Positions 1 through 10,516 are shown, numbered from the stretch's first letter. The stretch is 19,072 nucleotides of DNA from Dunaliella salina (GCA_002284615.2 MU069852.1:185128-204199); one strand, 5' to 3'. Numbers and translations are program-made. Notes: a model not told the origin generated them from the letters alone.

Positions 1-111
1 GGAAGCCTCCAGCTTGCACCTGCAGCGCCTCCCCTATTATTATTAGTGATCAAATGTCAGCTGTTCCTCAACAGTTTTGTGCCTCATGCTGCCTCCTGCT
101 GACCTCAAGAA

Positions 112-262
112 ATGGGTGCTGCTCTGCTGCTGCTACTTATGCTGGGCCTGTACAGGCTGCTGGTGCCTCTACAGGCTATTGCTGCCCCTGCAGGCTGCCC
201 CTACAGGCTACTGCTGCTGGGCCTCTGCTGCTGCTGGTGCTCCATAGGCCTGTACAAGTTGG
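112..262. repeat. CTG-rich degenerate minisatellite
   Basis: Runs of CTG/CTGCTG alternate with a recurring CCTSTACAGGCT-like motif (GCCTGTACAGGCTGCTG, CCTCTACAGGCTATTGCTG, CCCCTACAGGCTACTGCTG, GGCCTGTACAAG). The 10-bp palindrome CCTGTACAGG lies at 147-156. Open frames crossing it give Leu/Cys/Ala-rich low-complexity protein, as expected for a triplet repeat, so I do not call a gene here. Confidence 0.6.
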
Positions 263-270
263 GTTCTGAG

Positions 271-2429
271 CTCCTCTTTGCTGCCAGCCTCGGCAATGGA
301 CTTGGCTCAAGCACACAATTATGTTGTGCTTGACATATTAATGGTATTGTACCAGAAAGCGGGAGACATTGGTTGCTCTTTGGGAAATTGGACCGGTGCG
401 GTCGGGCAACAGGTTGGGGCCCGAGTGGATCTGCCAGCCCCTATATAGGCCAACGTGTCGCCAATGTGTCCTCAAAAACACACTGCCATACCAAATTGGG
501 CGTTACCCTGTTGGAAAGGCTCAAATCCACATTCAAGTATGAGGGGTGCTTTTTTGGTGGAAAAGGCTGCTTTAGTAGGTGGCTCAGGTCACGCTCTGCA
601 ACCAATTACCAGCAACCTCTTCAGTTGGGCATCCTAATCAGCATGCTAACATGTGTTTGCATGTACGCATGCATCTTCCCCTCGAAATGTTTTTGGTTTT
701 GATCTGCAAGACGTGCCCAATACCTGCGCTTCTCTGTCGCCCCTGGTGACTGGTAATTTGGGGAGGGACCCTGCTGCTCAGGCTAAAACTGCAGGAGCAA
801 GCATGTGGTGAGCACTCCATGGGACTGTAGTCATTCAGTATCGCTGTCCATCCCAGGGGGACCGAGTTTAGGGCCACCTGAGTGTCTTCATTCTATTTTT
901 AGGATTAAGATTAGGATAAGGGTTGGGTTAGGATCGCTAGGCGCCTGAGGCACCTAAATGCCCCTTAGGCGGAACTGGGGTGATAACGAATCTCACTCAT
1001 CCGTTAATAATGCAACAGAGTTGGGTTGTTTCTAGGGCTCCTTTCTTTCTGCTTTATCAGGCCCCGTGCAGGGGCACAAGAGGAGAGAGTCCAGCCATGC
1101 CCCGATAGGCCACCTTCAAGCCCCCTGTTTGTCCTGGCTGACGCCTTGGGTGTTGTCAGCATCAAGTTTGACGCTGCAGGCTGCCAGGATGGGTGCAAGG
1201 GAGGAGCATCTGGGCTTTGCATGATGCCTGGAGCTTAGATGCCCTCATGAGTGTTCGCTAGTGGGGACGCGTCCGTTGGAGCCAATGTAGCTTAATATTA
1301 TAGTTGGTCACTTACGAAAAGCAAAATAAGTTGCTGCTGCTCTTTGAGCCCAGATGAGTATTTCTCTTTGGACGAATTAGAAGACAATGTTTGCACGATC
1401 GCATACCAGCTATTGATCAGCCATGTGGGCTTCAGTTCTTGCCCTGCTGAAACTGAAAGCCAACTCTTAGCATGCAGGATCTTTAAGTGGAGCTTTTTTC
1501 CTGAGCAAACCTGCCATTCAGTTTGTGCTGAGGGGAGCCCCAGACTTCTACTTCTCAGGACCCTCGTCCTTAGCTTACCTGGCCAATTAGAAATGGTTGA
1601 GCATTCATCAGGAAGCTTATCCTGGAGGGTCTGGGGAGCTGGGGAGGAGGTTTAGCTAGAAACTTGCCTAAATTGGCAGGAAAATGCTCATGTCTATGCA
1701 AGAGGCACAGGTACACTGGTTGGGGTTCCAACTTTTGTGACCAGCAAATGTTAGGCCCTTGTTACTCCAGGCCACCCCAACCATGATAAAAACGCTGGTT
1801 GTGCAGAGGGTTGCCAATCCACTGAAAAATTCTCCGGAAATTTCTGATCAAACCCTTCAGAGGGTTCATTCTGCACGCGCTGCCCATCTCTGCTGCTGCA
1901 TGCAGGCAGGCTAACATGCCCAAAGCAAGCAGCTGATGGGCTTCTGCAGCGCAGTTCTGCTCCATCTCCCTCTGCAGCTCCGTCCACGTTCATGGATAAT
2001 GAGCGTGTCCTCCAATGTAGCATGTCTGTCTCCAGCTTGGTTCTCATCTGCATCCCTGTCAAATTATATGTACAATCGTGAAAGAAATTGCATTTTTTGA
2101 TAATGTGTTCAGCAAGAATACCTTTTTTTCTCTTCTTTTGGATAAAAAGGGCATTGCCTGGTGTTTGCAGCTTTTTTGGTTGGCCTTGCATGGGATTTTC
2201 CCTGGTGCTCTTAGCATTTTGATCGCAAAGCATACAGAAAATGTGGCTAAAAAGCTTGAGGGTCCAGCTTATGGGTTGGTGCACCAGAGGGGGAAGTTTG
2301 GCTGGCTGAGCTGACAAAGATGGATGCCAAGCTTGCAGCAGCAATCAGCAAATGGGACCAGCTCAGCGCTAAAATTTGCTTTTTTGCCTAGCTTGCTGAT
2401 GGTGTGCTCAGGAAGGGCACAAGTGGGCC
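271..2429. other. non-coding stretch, no supported gene
   Basis: No frame has a recognisable domain or a convincing pair of splice sites. It holds a degenerate telomere-like TTAGG/TTAAG/TTGGG run at 898-933. The longest open frame (197 codons, minus strand, 1751-2344) has no recognisable motif and overlaps equally open frames on the other strand. A patch at 1346-1400 (EYFSLDELEDNVCTIAYQ) reads like protein after an AG, but no good donor follows. If the OTU gene downstream has a catalytic-Cys exon, it is not recognisable here. Confidence 0.4.
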
Positions 2430-2965
2430 GGCAGGCAAAAAGCACGATATTGCCAGAGGGGGCTATCTGAGGCCTAAAAACAGCCTTTGCATGCTCCCTG
2501 CATACGTGCGCCCCAGCTGACGCCTTTCAAATGTTCCTCTGAACCAGCACTTCACTTTCACAGGTGCCAGTTGGGGCGCACATGCATTGATTAGCCACGG
2601 CGTGATCGCTATTTTTTGCCACCTAACCTCCATTCTGGACCTCCCACTGCACCAAATCGAGTGAATTTTAGTGGTATGGGATCCTCACAGCACACACGCA
2701 AAAAATCCATTGCAGAAAAAGGGAGTTAAATACTCACAGTCACTGAGTGATTGGTGGTTTGATTGATTGATTGATTAATTGTCATTGGGCCTTCATCCAA
2801 AACGTTCGACTGATCAGCCTAGTGAGTCACTCAGTGATCGGTGGCAATTTCAGCCATTTTCTGTATACTAAACTTGTCCCAATCAGATGAAGCGGCTGTG
2901 AATGGGCACACTTTAAGGGCAAATAAGGAGCATTCCAGGGCACATGCTCAGATAGGCCCCTGTGG
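2430..2965 (+). repeat. dispersed repeat family, copy 1
   Basis: This stretch is collinear with 17210-17720. Both begin with a GCAGGC(C)AAAAA-like segment and share an identical 23-bp block at 2453-2475 and 17234-17256 (starts CCAGAGGGGGCTATCTG). Both later have TGCATGCTCCC..CATAYGTGC, GTGATTGG, and a closing block that reads CCCAATCAGATGA with GGGCACACTT and GGAGCAT in both. Divergence and indels are substantial. No coding capacity or terminal repeats are apparent, so it is probably an old non-autonomous element. Confidence 0.65.
2757..2780. repeat. (GATT)n microsatellite
   Basis: About four perfect GATT units with degenerate edges, lying inside dispersed-repeat copy 1. Copy 2 at 17.4 kb does not have this expansion, so it arose after the copies separated. 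Confidence 0.8.
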
Positions 2966-3573
2966 GATACTGCACATGGGTGTGGTGCCTGGTTCATAGA
3001 GAATTGGCCAAAAATATGTATCAGACCAACCGTCAGGCCTTTTTGCATTGGAAATCCTAGTTGTCCTTTCAGAATCCTTCAGGATCCCAGCACAACAAGG
3101 CATCCTATTCGGTGCAAGGGGTGGTCTGAAATGGAGATTGGGTGGTCAGGAACAGGGTTTATGATGCAGCAAGTAAGCTTGGCCGCAACCTTAGACAATC
3201 AGAAGCAAGAAAGCTGCATCCTCATGTACCTGTCCTCAGCCTGGCAATGCCGGGAGCAATCTTGGACGGAGCTGTCCACCTCTGCAGCCCTTCTGCACCT
3301 TTTTAGTTTCCTGTGTCTGCCTGCATCCGAAGTTTTCCCTTGTTCTTGTTGCCTCTTGCAGGCCCTTGCCTTCAATCTCTTGTTTTCAATCTCTTGCAAG
3401 CATATGCTTGACTGAAGTACCGCCCTATCTCCGAATGACCATGCTTTGGGGAGAAGCTGCAAATTCCAGAACGCTGAGTTTAGGCTTTTGCTTGCGCAGC
3501 GCAAACAAAGTATCCCAGCTTTTTATGCTCAGAATCTCTTTCAGACTGTGCATGCTTTTTTATTTTCTTGCAG
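2966..3573. other. putative intron upstream of the OTU exons
   Basis: No recognisable domain is present. It ends in a good acceptor, TTTTTATTTTCTTGCAG at 3557-3573, which starts the first visible OTU exon. Several frames are open by chance. I searched for the OTU catalytic-Cys block (DGxCLFR-like) and did not find it. Confidence 0.4.
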
Positions 3574-3681
3574 GCAGCCTGCTTTCCCCGCAATCCGAAG
3601 CAATTGCCGCCCAAAATTTGAGGCTGAAGGTCGTGCAGGAGCTTAGCGTGCATAAAGAGTTCATGGAGCCTTTCATTGCAG
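3574..3681 (+). CDS. OTU cysteine protease, exon A (partial gene)
   Basis: The exon is 108 nt, bounded by a pyrimidine-rich TTGCAG acceptor and a GTTTGT donor. It is read with two leading bases, 35 codons and one trailing base, and codes from SLLSPQSEAIAAQNLRLKVV to QELSVHKEFMEPFIA. The pattern RLKVVQEL..H.EFMEPFI is the helix that follows the catalytic-Cys helix in OTU deubiquitinases (compare R..VV..L..HPE.Y.PF in the family). The trailing G joins the leading GC of exon B to give Gly with the frame preserved, which is the main reason for trusting the model. OTU proteases cleave ubiquitin chains, but the exon with the nucleophilic Cys is not seen, so activity cannot be claimed. The GTTTGT donor is less ideal than those of exons B and C. 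Confidence 0.72.
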
Positions 3682-5170
3682 GTTTGTCTTGATCCTGCAT
3701 TGAAAAAGAAGTGTGTGAGGTGAGTAACCTGCTGCATGAAATCATGGTACATCGAAAATGGCATCAAGGTTCATGTGTGTGCTTCCTAATGGCGAGCTGT
3801 TTCCAGGAGCTGAGCAGACCCTTGCTTCAAGCTGAACCGTCACAATGGGGTCAGGTATCTGCCAGATTGTAAGGCTGAAGAACTCAAGGACTGGTCTCTG
3901 GGTTGACTTGCTTGTTGTTGCTACTGGCCCTCTACAACAGAGGGTCATCCCCATGAACAGACACCTCTTAGTCATACCAAAACGTCACACCAAGGATTCG
4001 TGGTCGTGTCCCAGCTCACCCATAGCATGATCTGAAAAGTGGGTTGGATAGATGATTTTTCCACCTACCATAAGGTATAAGGTAAGCTGGGGCTGTGGGG
4101 TGCAGTGTGTGGCAGAAAAGGGGGGGCTCGAAACAGCCATTCCCATTCGCTTCACCATATGTGTCCATGAAATCTCATTAATCTCATTTCTATGTACCCG
4201 AAAACTCTGGCGCAAGGCAGAGGCTCGGGCTTGCAACCCAAACTGAGAAGGATGCTCAGTGGAAGGGGTTAAATCGGTTTGGTGGTCTTTGGAAAGCCCA
4301 CAAATCAAGCCCAATGCAACTCCAATTGAGGCACCTTATTTCCTGCAGCTCTGTGCCAAACATGGGGCGGCAGCTTGCAGCATGGGCAAGCTCAAGGAGG
4401 TCCTTTCTTCCATGCTCGCATTATCCCCCGCCCCTTGCAGCCGCTTCCCCAGTGCCCCCCAGCAAATCCTGTTGCCGCTGCATGGTTAGAAAACCTGAGA
4501 AAAGCTTGAGATAAAAAGCGCTGGCATTCTTGAACTGAGGATTGGTGACTCAAAAGAAGGTTCACGCCGCGGCTGGTCTTGCATGTCGTCTCTTCCTAGC
4601 TGCTCCCATCCAGAAAGGTAGTCATCCTGCAGTCCTCTTTGAAATTACCAATGCATGGAGCTTGCACAATTGTTTCAATAATTCAATGTTTAGTAAATCC
4701 CAAACAGTACTGCAAGGTTAAGAAGCCCCTTTCTCTGGTTGCTTTCCTTGGGAGAGGAAAGGGAAGGGTTACAAAGCCACACCTCCCAACGGTGCAGTTC
4801 AGCTGAAGCTCAGCGGGCGCAATTTACCAAACCAGTTCAACCTGGGAAACTTTCCCTCTTTTGTGAAGGCTGCTGCCCGTTTCCTCGCACTTCCATGCAG
4901 TTCAAAATGAAGTATTCAAAATGAAGTTTTGGGAGCGAATGTGGTCATCCCGCATTCCCTTAAAAATTTTTTGAGCAGAAAGGCTCTGAATTACAGTACC
5001 TTATCCGAAAACTCTGGTGCTGAAAAAAGTTCCTGTTCACTAAATTTGAAGATATCAATTGAGCGGACCCTTCTGCAGGAAACATCTGAAAGAGTGCCTA
5101 TCCTTGGCTTCAGTCAGACCCTTTGACAGCTTTTCTTATCCATGAAGGAAACGTTTTTGGGTGCACGCAG
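3682..5170 (+). other. intron between OTU exons A and B
   Basis: Phase-1 intron of 1489 nt, starting GTTTGT and ending GTGCACGCAG. No gene, repeat family or RNA was recognised inside. A small duplicated phrase, TTCAAAATGAAGT, occurs twice around 4900-4930. The short open frames here have no recognisable motifs. Confidence 0.6.
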
Positions 5171-5222
5171 GCATAACTGACAATTGGGGGGAGTACCTGC
5201 AGAGGATGGCAGACCCTAATGT
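5171..5222 (+). CDS. OTU cysteine protease, exon B
   Basis: A 52-nt exon with acceptor ACGCAG and a consensus donor GTGAGT at 5223. With the G from exon A and the first base of exon C it reads G-ITDNWGEYLQRMADPN-V. It sits between the helix of exon A and the WGGEPEL block of exon C, matching the family pattern ..F..YL..M..P.VWGGEPEL. Both junction codons (GGC and GTG) come out right, and three independent exons landing in the correct domain order is strong evidence of a real gene. It is too short for ordinary ORF detection. Confidence 0.82.
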
Positions 5223-6000
5223 GTGAGTAATGCTTCTCTTTCATCCTCTGTGACTTGGTTGTTTGGGACACATCCTCTTTAAGCTACCCTAGCTAGCAAG
5301 TACCTGAGTGCTTCCTTGCCTAATTTAGCAGCAAGCTGCAGGCATATTTTTTCCAACTAAACTGTTGATAGTTTTGGCAAAATTGATGTTGTGATGAAGA
5401 AAAGCCACAAACACAAGGCATGCAAGCTCACCTATTCTTATGCCCAATTCAGAATATTTCTGAAATTGCCTCAAATGCTGCTCCTCTGCCACATTGAGTC
5501 TCCAAGCCAGACCCAGTCCAGCAGGCAAGAGCAAGCATTTCCTTGCTTACCTCACAAAATAATTTTCCAGTTCCTGCTGCTCCAAGAACGATGAATTGGT
5601 GACTCATGCACAATCTTTGTTGTGTACGCCACGCCAAACAGGTGAAGCTCAAAAAAATGAGCCTGTCCTACGCCAAATCATGCTTCAACAAATTGACTTT
5701 TAAGACCCATGAACAAGAAGCAACTGGTCAGGGCCTAGGATGGAGGCCTTTGCACTCCTCAGTGTAACTCTCAATGGAATTCTAATGGGTTGTATGCCTT
5801 CAAAGTTGGTGATCTGTGCACTGCACATAGTCGGATCAGCTGCATTTACAGCGTTTTACCTCCTAACTCATGAATTTTTTGGAAATAAAAAAAAAAAAGC
5901 AGCCAAACTACCTGGCTAAAGGTTAGTTCCCCTGTTGTAAGGTGATGCATGTGATATGTGCACTACACATAGTTAGATAAGCTGCAATTCACAACTGCAG
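5223..6000 (+). other. intron between OTU exons B and C
   Basis: Phase-2 intron of 778 nt, GTGAGT to CTGCAG. It contains two diverged copies of a 34-bp sequence (5811-5844 and 5953-5986), the second just before the acceptor, and an A-run near 5887-5898. No gene seen. Confidence 0.65.
5811..5986. repeat. 34-bp direct repeat pair in intron
   Basis: Copies at 5811-5844 and 5953-5986 match at 29 of 34 positions, for example GTGCACTGCACATAG against GTGCACTACACATAG. Copy 1 holds the odd palindrome TGTGCA-C-TGCACA, which is lost in copy 2. The 142-bp period includes an A-rich tract. It may be an old tandem duplication reaching the exon C acceptor. Confidence 0.6.
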
Positions 6001-6103
6001 GTGGGGTGGAGAGCCTGAGCTAGTGATGGCAGTGAATGTGATCCGCAGGCCAATCACTGTGCATCACATTGTGGATGGAGCTGCAACTCCAATTGTCACT
6101 TAT
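6001..6103 (+). CDS. OTU cysteine protease, exon C
   Basis: A 103-nt exon with acceptor AACTGCAG and donor GTGAGT at 6104. One leading base completes the Val codon from exon B, followed by 34 codons beginning WGGEPELVMAVNVIRRPITV and ending ATPIVTY. WGGEPEL(x)MA..V...PITV is a signature of one OTU subfamily common in plants, where it precedes the strand leading to the catalytic His (LYHG.GHY.AL-like). That His exon was not found downstream. The frame stays open past the donor to 6370, so an unspliced reading is possible, but the extra sequence does not look like OTU and the donor is consensus. Together exons A-C encode 87 residues of the domain. Confidence 0.85.
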
Positions 6104-6890
6104 GTGAGTCAACCATATGAAGAAAATGCTGCACCCCTGCTGCCCACAGCCTGCAAAACTAGTCCAGGAAGAAGCATTGAGCAGAACCTGTCAAGCGACA
6201 ATCTAAAAATATGGTGCCAAGTTGTGGCATACATAACTTTAGTTTTGCGTAATAAAGGCCGAAAAAAATTAGCTCTTGTATGCATGCATGGATGCCGCAA
6301 CACAGGCACTGCAGATGAGTATCTCACACAGTTGGAATTGTCCCTTGATAACCCATGTTACATGAGTTAGTTTACTGGTTCAGCATCCTGTGACCTTTTG
6401 AGCAGGGCATCAAGCCATGCTGACTGTGCTTGCAGCACGGGTATGCTCTCGATCGTGCTCGAGGTGTCGGTCCTGTTCCTACACGTGCAATGTAATGCTG
6501 TATGGGATTTAAGACGGCTGCAAGCTCAATCTTTTCTTCCTCCTTCCTCGCACCTTGCTTGCCATTGTTGTGGGCTCCAAGATGGCTGCAACCTTGTTCC
6601 ACGCTTGCAAGGATTGTATGCACCCTCAAGTGACCAGGAAGTAGGAGCCAGGGGTCTTTAAGGAAAGCTGTATGTTCCTGGAACTATGCTTACCACTGTC
6701 ATAAAAGGCTGTGGCGAAGCCAGAAACTTAAGCATAAGGTACCCATTCAGGCATCAACAGTTGAACTTTTGAGGTGACCGTTGAAAGACAGTGATAGACA
6801 ACTTTGTGCTGATGAGGCAGGCACTGACTGCAGTCTCGACGCTTGCTTCCCTTTTTTTTCTGTAGGGAGAAGAGTTGGGCATGGCACAAG

Positions 6891-6892
<2 letters not shown>
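6104..6892. other. putative intron after OTU exon C, no supported gene
   Basis: Starts with a consensus GTGAGT donor in phase 0. I looked for an exon encoding the OTU His block and saw none. Open frames on both strands are short and overlapping, with no recognisable motif. Confidence 0.4.
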
Positions 6893-6935
<43 letters not shown>

Positions 6936-6951
6936 CAGAGTGAATGGAAGC

Positions 6952-6995
<44 letters not shown>

Positions 6996-6996
6996 N

Positions 6997-7066
<70 letters not shown>

Positions 7067-7073
7067 CGCGCGC
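6893..7073. repeat. compound (TG)n-(CG)n microsatellite with an N
   Basis: (TG)n at 6893-6934, a 19-base interruption ending in CCC, (TG)n again at 6954-7058 with one N at 6996, then (CG)n to 7073. The N and the length suggest an assembly or consensus problem, so the true length is uncertain. Cys-Val and Thr-His open frames across it are artefacts. Alternating purine-pyrimidine TG/CG of this length is a classical Z-DNA-prone sequence. Confidence 0.97.
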
Positions 7074-8238
7074 TTTTGTGCAAGCACATGGGCAGCCCTC
7101 ATGCCTCATGCATGAATTTTCTCCGTCCACTTTTCGATATATTGTTGTCAAGTGCTTTCTCCCAGATAAAAGTGTGTGTTTGAGCAAATAATGTGTACAA
7201 ATTTGCAAGCTCTGTTATGAATGCATGGACATGCTACAACAGAATTGTCATGATGATTGACTGTGCAGTGGAAAGCTTGGATCTTATGAAGCAGCTGATG
7301 ATACCCTAACGAACCTTAAAAGAAAAAAATGTGGGCTTACTGTCAGACATTTTCTTTTACGGAAGGCGGACAGCTCCTTTACTGGGTTCAAAGGCTCTCT
7401 GCAGGTTTTCACCCTCATGCTCAACCATACCATTCTTTTGCAAAAAATCATCTCCCACAAGATTTGATGAAATTGGGAGGATCCCAGATTACTCTCCTTG
7501 CCTCTGGCAATACAAAAGCAGCTCATACTATTAGTCATTTCCACAGCTATGACGCTGGCATATTTTCACTCATGTAGTGTGCAAACGTCCTGCATGTCCC
7601 AAAATGTTTTAAGGAGGGTGTGGTCCAGGGTTGATCAATACCAGAATCTTAACGGATTATCCATGTGTTTCGAAATGACAATGGGTTGAACTCCATGTCC
7701 TTTGCCAAAAATGGCCCCCTTGAAACTCACACCCCCCCCCCCCCCAACCCTGACACCACCCCGTTGATGGTGCCGTGTCTTTTCCCACCATCACCAGCGC
7801 TAGGAAGACGAAGGGACGATGGTGGTTGAGGTGCAATCGCCCACTCCTCCCTTGCCCTCGCCTACAGGCAAACGTTCGTTCGAACAGTTTGTCGAATCTC
7901 CAATTCTTTGTACGGAAACTTATTTCATCAGACCCCGAATTGGTCAACCCTGGTGTGATCCTGGTTCACAAAAAAGGGGCGGAGCTTGTGAAAAGAAAAG
8001 AAAAAAATTCTACGCAAGCCAGAGGCCGCATGCATTAAGGGAAGGTCCACTAACTAACAAGCTAGCAAGCTAGCAAGGTAGCAGTGGCCTCACCAGAAGG
8101 CCCTCAAAACCAACACTAGGCACAGCTAGCCTAGGAGGGAGCCAGAAACAGATCTAGTGGGAACCTAGAGGGAGTTTGTGCTTAGCTTCTTAAGCATGCC
8201 AATTCACCTTTATTCATAAGATTTGCTCCAGAAAAAGG
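7074..8238. other. non-coding stretch, no supported gene
   Basis: Contains a 14-base C run at 7732-7745 and a cluster of GCTAGCAAG units near 8057-8080. An open + frame from 7271 to about 7460 after a TGTGCAG reads like basic protein but has no identifiable family and no clear donor. No RNA gene was recognised. Confidence 0.35.
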
Positions 8239-8283
8239 ACCTAATCATTAGGTTCATCAAACGCCCCAGGGGGCTCCGCCCCC
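8239..8283. repeat. two adjacent perfect inverted repeats
   Basis: ACCTAAT-C-ATTAGGT at 8239-8253 is followed 15 bases later by GGGGGC-TCC-GCCCCC at 8269-8283. Both are exact inverted repeats, and the second would form a very stable hairpin in RNA of either strand. No gene ends next to them, so their role is unknown. Confidence 0.7.
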
Positions 8284-8397
8284 AAAAATGGAGAAGGAAA
8301 GGTTGACCTCGTGTGGCGCAAATATTCTTCGATTTCCAATTTGTCATCCAATAGATGGATCAAATGGGAAAGATTAGATACCACCGATCGGCTAAAT

Positions 8398-8580
8398 TGG
8401 GCCATCGGGATTTCAGGTATTTGGGACGCAGGATCACTTTACGACTGAATCAATCCAAGATTATGAAATCAGGACACTAAGGTGCCCTACCCCGTCCAAA
8501 TGGACCATCAGGCTTTTGGGACTTGGTACACAAAATTGCTTTATGACTAATGCAGTAGCGAGATTACGGAATTAAACTGA
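8398..8580. repeat. diverged tandem duplication, period about 102 bp
   Basis: GGGCCATCGGGATTTCAGG, TTGGGACGCAGGATCACTTT and ACGACTGAATC (8398-8450) line up with TGGACCATCAGGCTTTTGGG, ACTTGGTACACAAAATTGC and TTTATGACTAATGC (8500-8555). GATTATGAAAT lines up with GATTACGGAAT at the end of each unit. The match is by eye and the divergence is high. A second small pair, CTGACAATGCATGGTAG, occurs at 8577 and 8607. Confidence 0.5.
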
Positions 8581-9029
8581 CAATGCATGGTAGCAAGGCT
8601 ACATACTGACAATGCATGGTAGTACAGTTACAAGATGGCCTGCAGCCTCAGACTCTGGCTGATGGGTTAAGTTTACGAGATTTATGTTTACAAGGAAATG
8701 TAACCTTCTCTGGAGACTGAAGGCTTCAGCCAGATAATTTGGCTGCTCGGTGTGTTGAAAGAAATTCACGAGTTCGGAGATGAAACAATAAGTTTTAGTA
8801 TCTTGGTTTTGGAAAAATTGAAAAACATCCAGAGAGCAGGCATCACAGAAATAGAAAGGGCCTGAAGTATCTAACACTACTCTGCATGCAGGGAAAGCAG
8901 CAAAAAGATGTGCATACTTTCGTCTAAGGCAACAGAGGAACTGATGGGTTAATACTGGAATACAAACTCTTTCTTAAAATAAATATCCATTCATTCCATT
9001 CAATTCCACACCATGCTGGTTTCATCCAG
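8581..9029. other. non-coding stretch, no supported gene
   Basis: No domain or reliable exon. AATAAA-like sequence (TTAAAATAAATATCC) lies near 8975-8990, but no coding end precedes it. The last bases (GGTTTCATCCAG) could be the acceptor of the small candidate exon that follows. Confidence 0.35.
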
Positions 9030-9074
9030 CCCCTGCTCCGAGCACTTTGTTGTGTGCCTCAGGAGATCTACGAG
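9030..9074 (+). CDS. possible 45-nt exon, unrecognised
   Basis: After TTTCATCCAG, 15 in-phase codons (PLLRALCCVPQEIYE) run to CGAG and a consensus donor GTAAGC at 9075. The exon is phase 0 at both ends. That is compatible with the phase-0 end of OTU exon C upstream and the phase-0 start of the candidate exon at 10517, but no homology supports joining them. A sequence this short can occur by chance, so this rests on the splice sites and an unbroken frame only. Confidence 0.28.
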
Positions 9075-9235
9075 GTAAGCCTTCTCCACTGTTCCCACTT
9101 CCGAACCCTGCGCCATCCAGCCTGCGTACAGTCTGGCACAAGTGCAGGGACGGAGTTGGGTTCAGCGCTGTCATGGCTGCTTCCGCCTACGTGATTTCCA
9201 CGGAATTGTTCCATGAAATTGCAAAAGGTGACAAT

Positions 9236-9661
9236 TCTACCATTCGTTCACGACCAGTTCGTCAGGCTGACCCTGAAAAATTATTTTTTGAGGTTTGTCA
9301 GAGGCTCGTCAGGACCCTCAAAAATTTATTTTGGAGTTCGTCTGCAGTTCGTTCTTAGTTCGTCAGGAGTTTTGCCGGAATTAAATTTTCAACTAGTGCA
9401 ACATGAATGGGGGCTCAGGGGGGGGGAGACAAGCACCTTTTGTCCTCTTCCAGCATCTCTTCCCGAGGGGGGGGGGGGCAAGCACCTTTTGCCCTTCCAT
9501 AATCTTAAGTTCGTTCAGATTGTCAGGGCTGAAACTGGGGGAAATAAATATTTTTGGGGGTTCGTCAGGACTTCGTCAAGGGGCCCCAAAATTATTTTTT
9601 AAGTCCGTTCCCGAGCCTCATGATTGTTTAATTAACGAAGTGGTCGTGAACGAACGGTATT
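9236..9661. mobile_element. MITE-like element with 25-bp terminal inverted repeats
   Basis: The left end 9238-9262 (TACCATTCGTTCACGACCAG then TTCGT) matches the reverse complement of the right end 9635-9659 with two mismatches. The outermost TA on each side could be a TA target duplication (Tc1/mariner style). A 3-bp TTA-like duplication (Harbinger style) is also possible but imperfect. The interior has no ORF of a transposase. It has repeated TTCGTCAGG-type units (9257, 9308, 9358, 9560, 9570) interspersed with A/T blocks such as AAAAATTATTTTTTG. Two G-runs are each followed by CAAGCACCTTTTG. Length is about 420 bp. Confidence 0.78.
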
Positions 9662-10516
9662 ACATAACTACTTCGCAGTGACAAGCAAAAGGTTGATCAG
9701 CTTTACTACGGGGTTTCAGTTTGGGCCACGAAGATTCCAAGTAGGGCTGCGCCGTCCCAAATTTCACTTTCAATTTTTCGTCCTTGGTTCTCCGTTTCCC
9801 TTTTACCACGGACTCCCCTCCTCCATGAGACCACTGCACCCCCTCGAAGATTTCGGCCATCCGCTGTCTTGAAAGACAATTGTAAACACCACAACATGTT
9901 TTTAGTAATATACAATGTGCACGCTGTGTGTCCGATTGCGACAGTTCCCGACCGGGAACTCCATTCTTCTTGTTGTCGGTCGCCAAACAGGATAAATTTC
10001 AAAAAAATTCCCCTGGAAAATGAAGAGCCTGTGTTAAGGTGTTGTGATGGTTACAGAGATAAAAAGAGAGAGAAGAAATTTATTACACAGAAATTTGCCT
10101 CTGAAAAGAAAAGAAAAGAATAGAAAAACTATGCAGGCAGTGAGAACACTCCCCACATCAATGAAGGAACACAGAATACCTAGGGCCAAGGCGCTGTATA
10201 TCACACTCTGAAATCACAGAGCAAAAGTGCATAAAAAATATGGGTGGCGCCAAGGAGGCTCAAAGGAGTTCCTTTTGACTGAGCCTATCAATATTGCCAA
10301 TTGTGGACATCCTGGTGATTTATCTCACCGCAAGTGCCTGATCCACCGTGTTGTGGCGGTCTCCTTCTCATGTGATCAAATCATTTGCTTTTGAGAGCCT
10401 GATACCACCAGGGGTGACACAGAAGAAAAGAAAACGGAGGGCATAACTGCAGGGTTTCGTTGTTAATCAATTCTAGCTTCCTCATCCAAGCGGCTTTTAT
10501 CTAAATCCTGCTGCAG
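9662..10516. other. non-coding stretch ending in a splice acceptor
   Basis: No recognisable gene. There is a purine tract of AAAAG units at 10101-10128. A patch near 10290-10390 is open in one frame but without motif. It ends with a pyrimidine-containing acceptor, CTAAATCCTGCTGCAG, at 10501-10516. Confidence 0.4.

Noticed and set aside
898..933. Interstitial telomere
   Set aside because: Only a few irregular TTAGG/TTAAG/TTGGG units, too short and degenerate.
1346..1440. Possible OTU upstream exon (EYFSLDELEDNVCTIAYQ)
   Set aside because: Follows an AG but has no phase-compatible consensus donor and no DGxC motif.
1751..2344. 197-codon minus-strand ORF
   Set aside because: No motif, no splice or promoter context, mixed composition, and comparable open frames overlap on the other strand.
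6728..7208. Long Cys-Val and Thr-His open frames on both strands
   Set aside because: These are translations of the (TG)n/(CG)n microsatellite.
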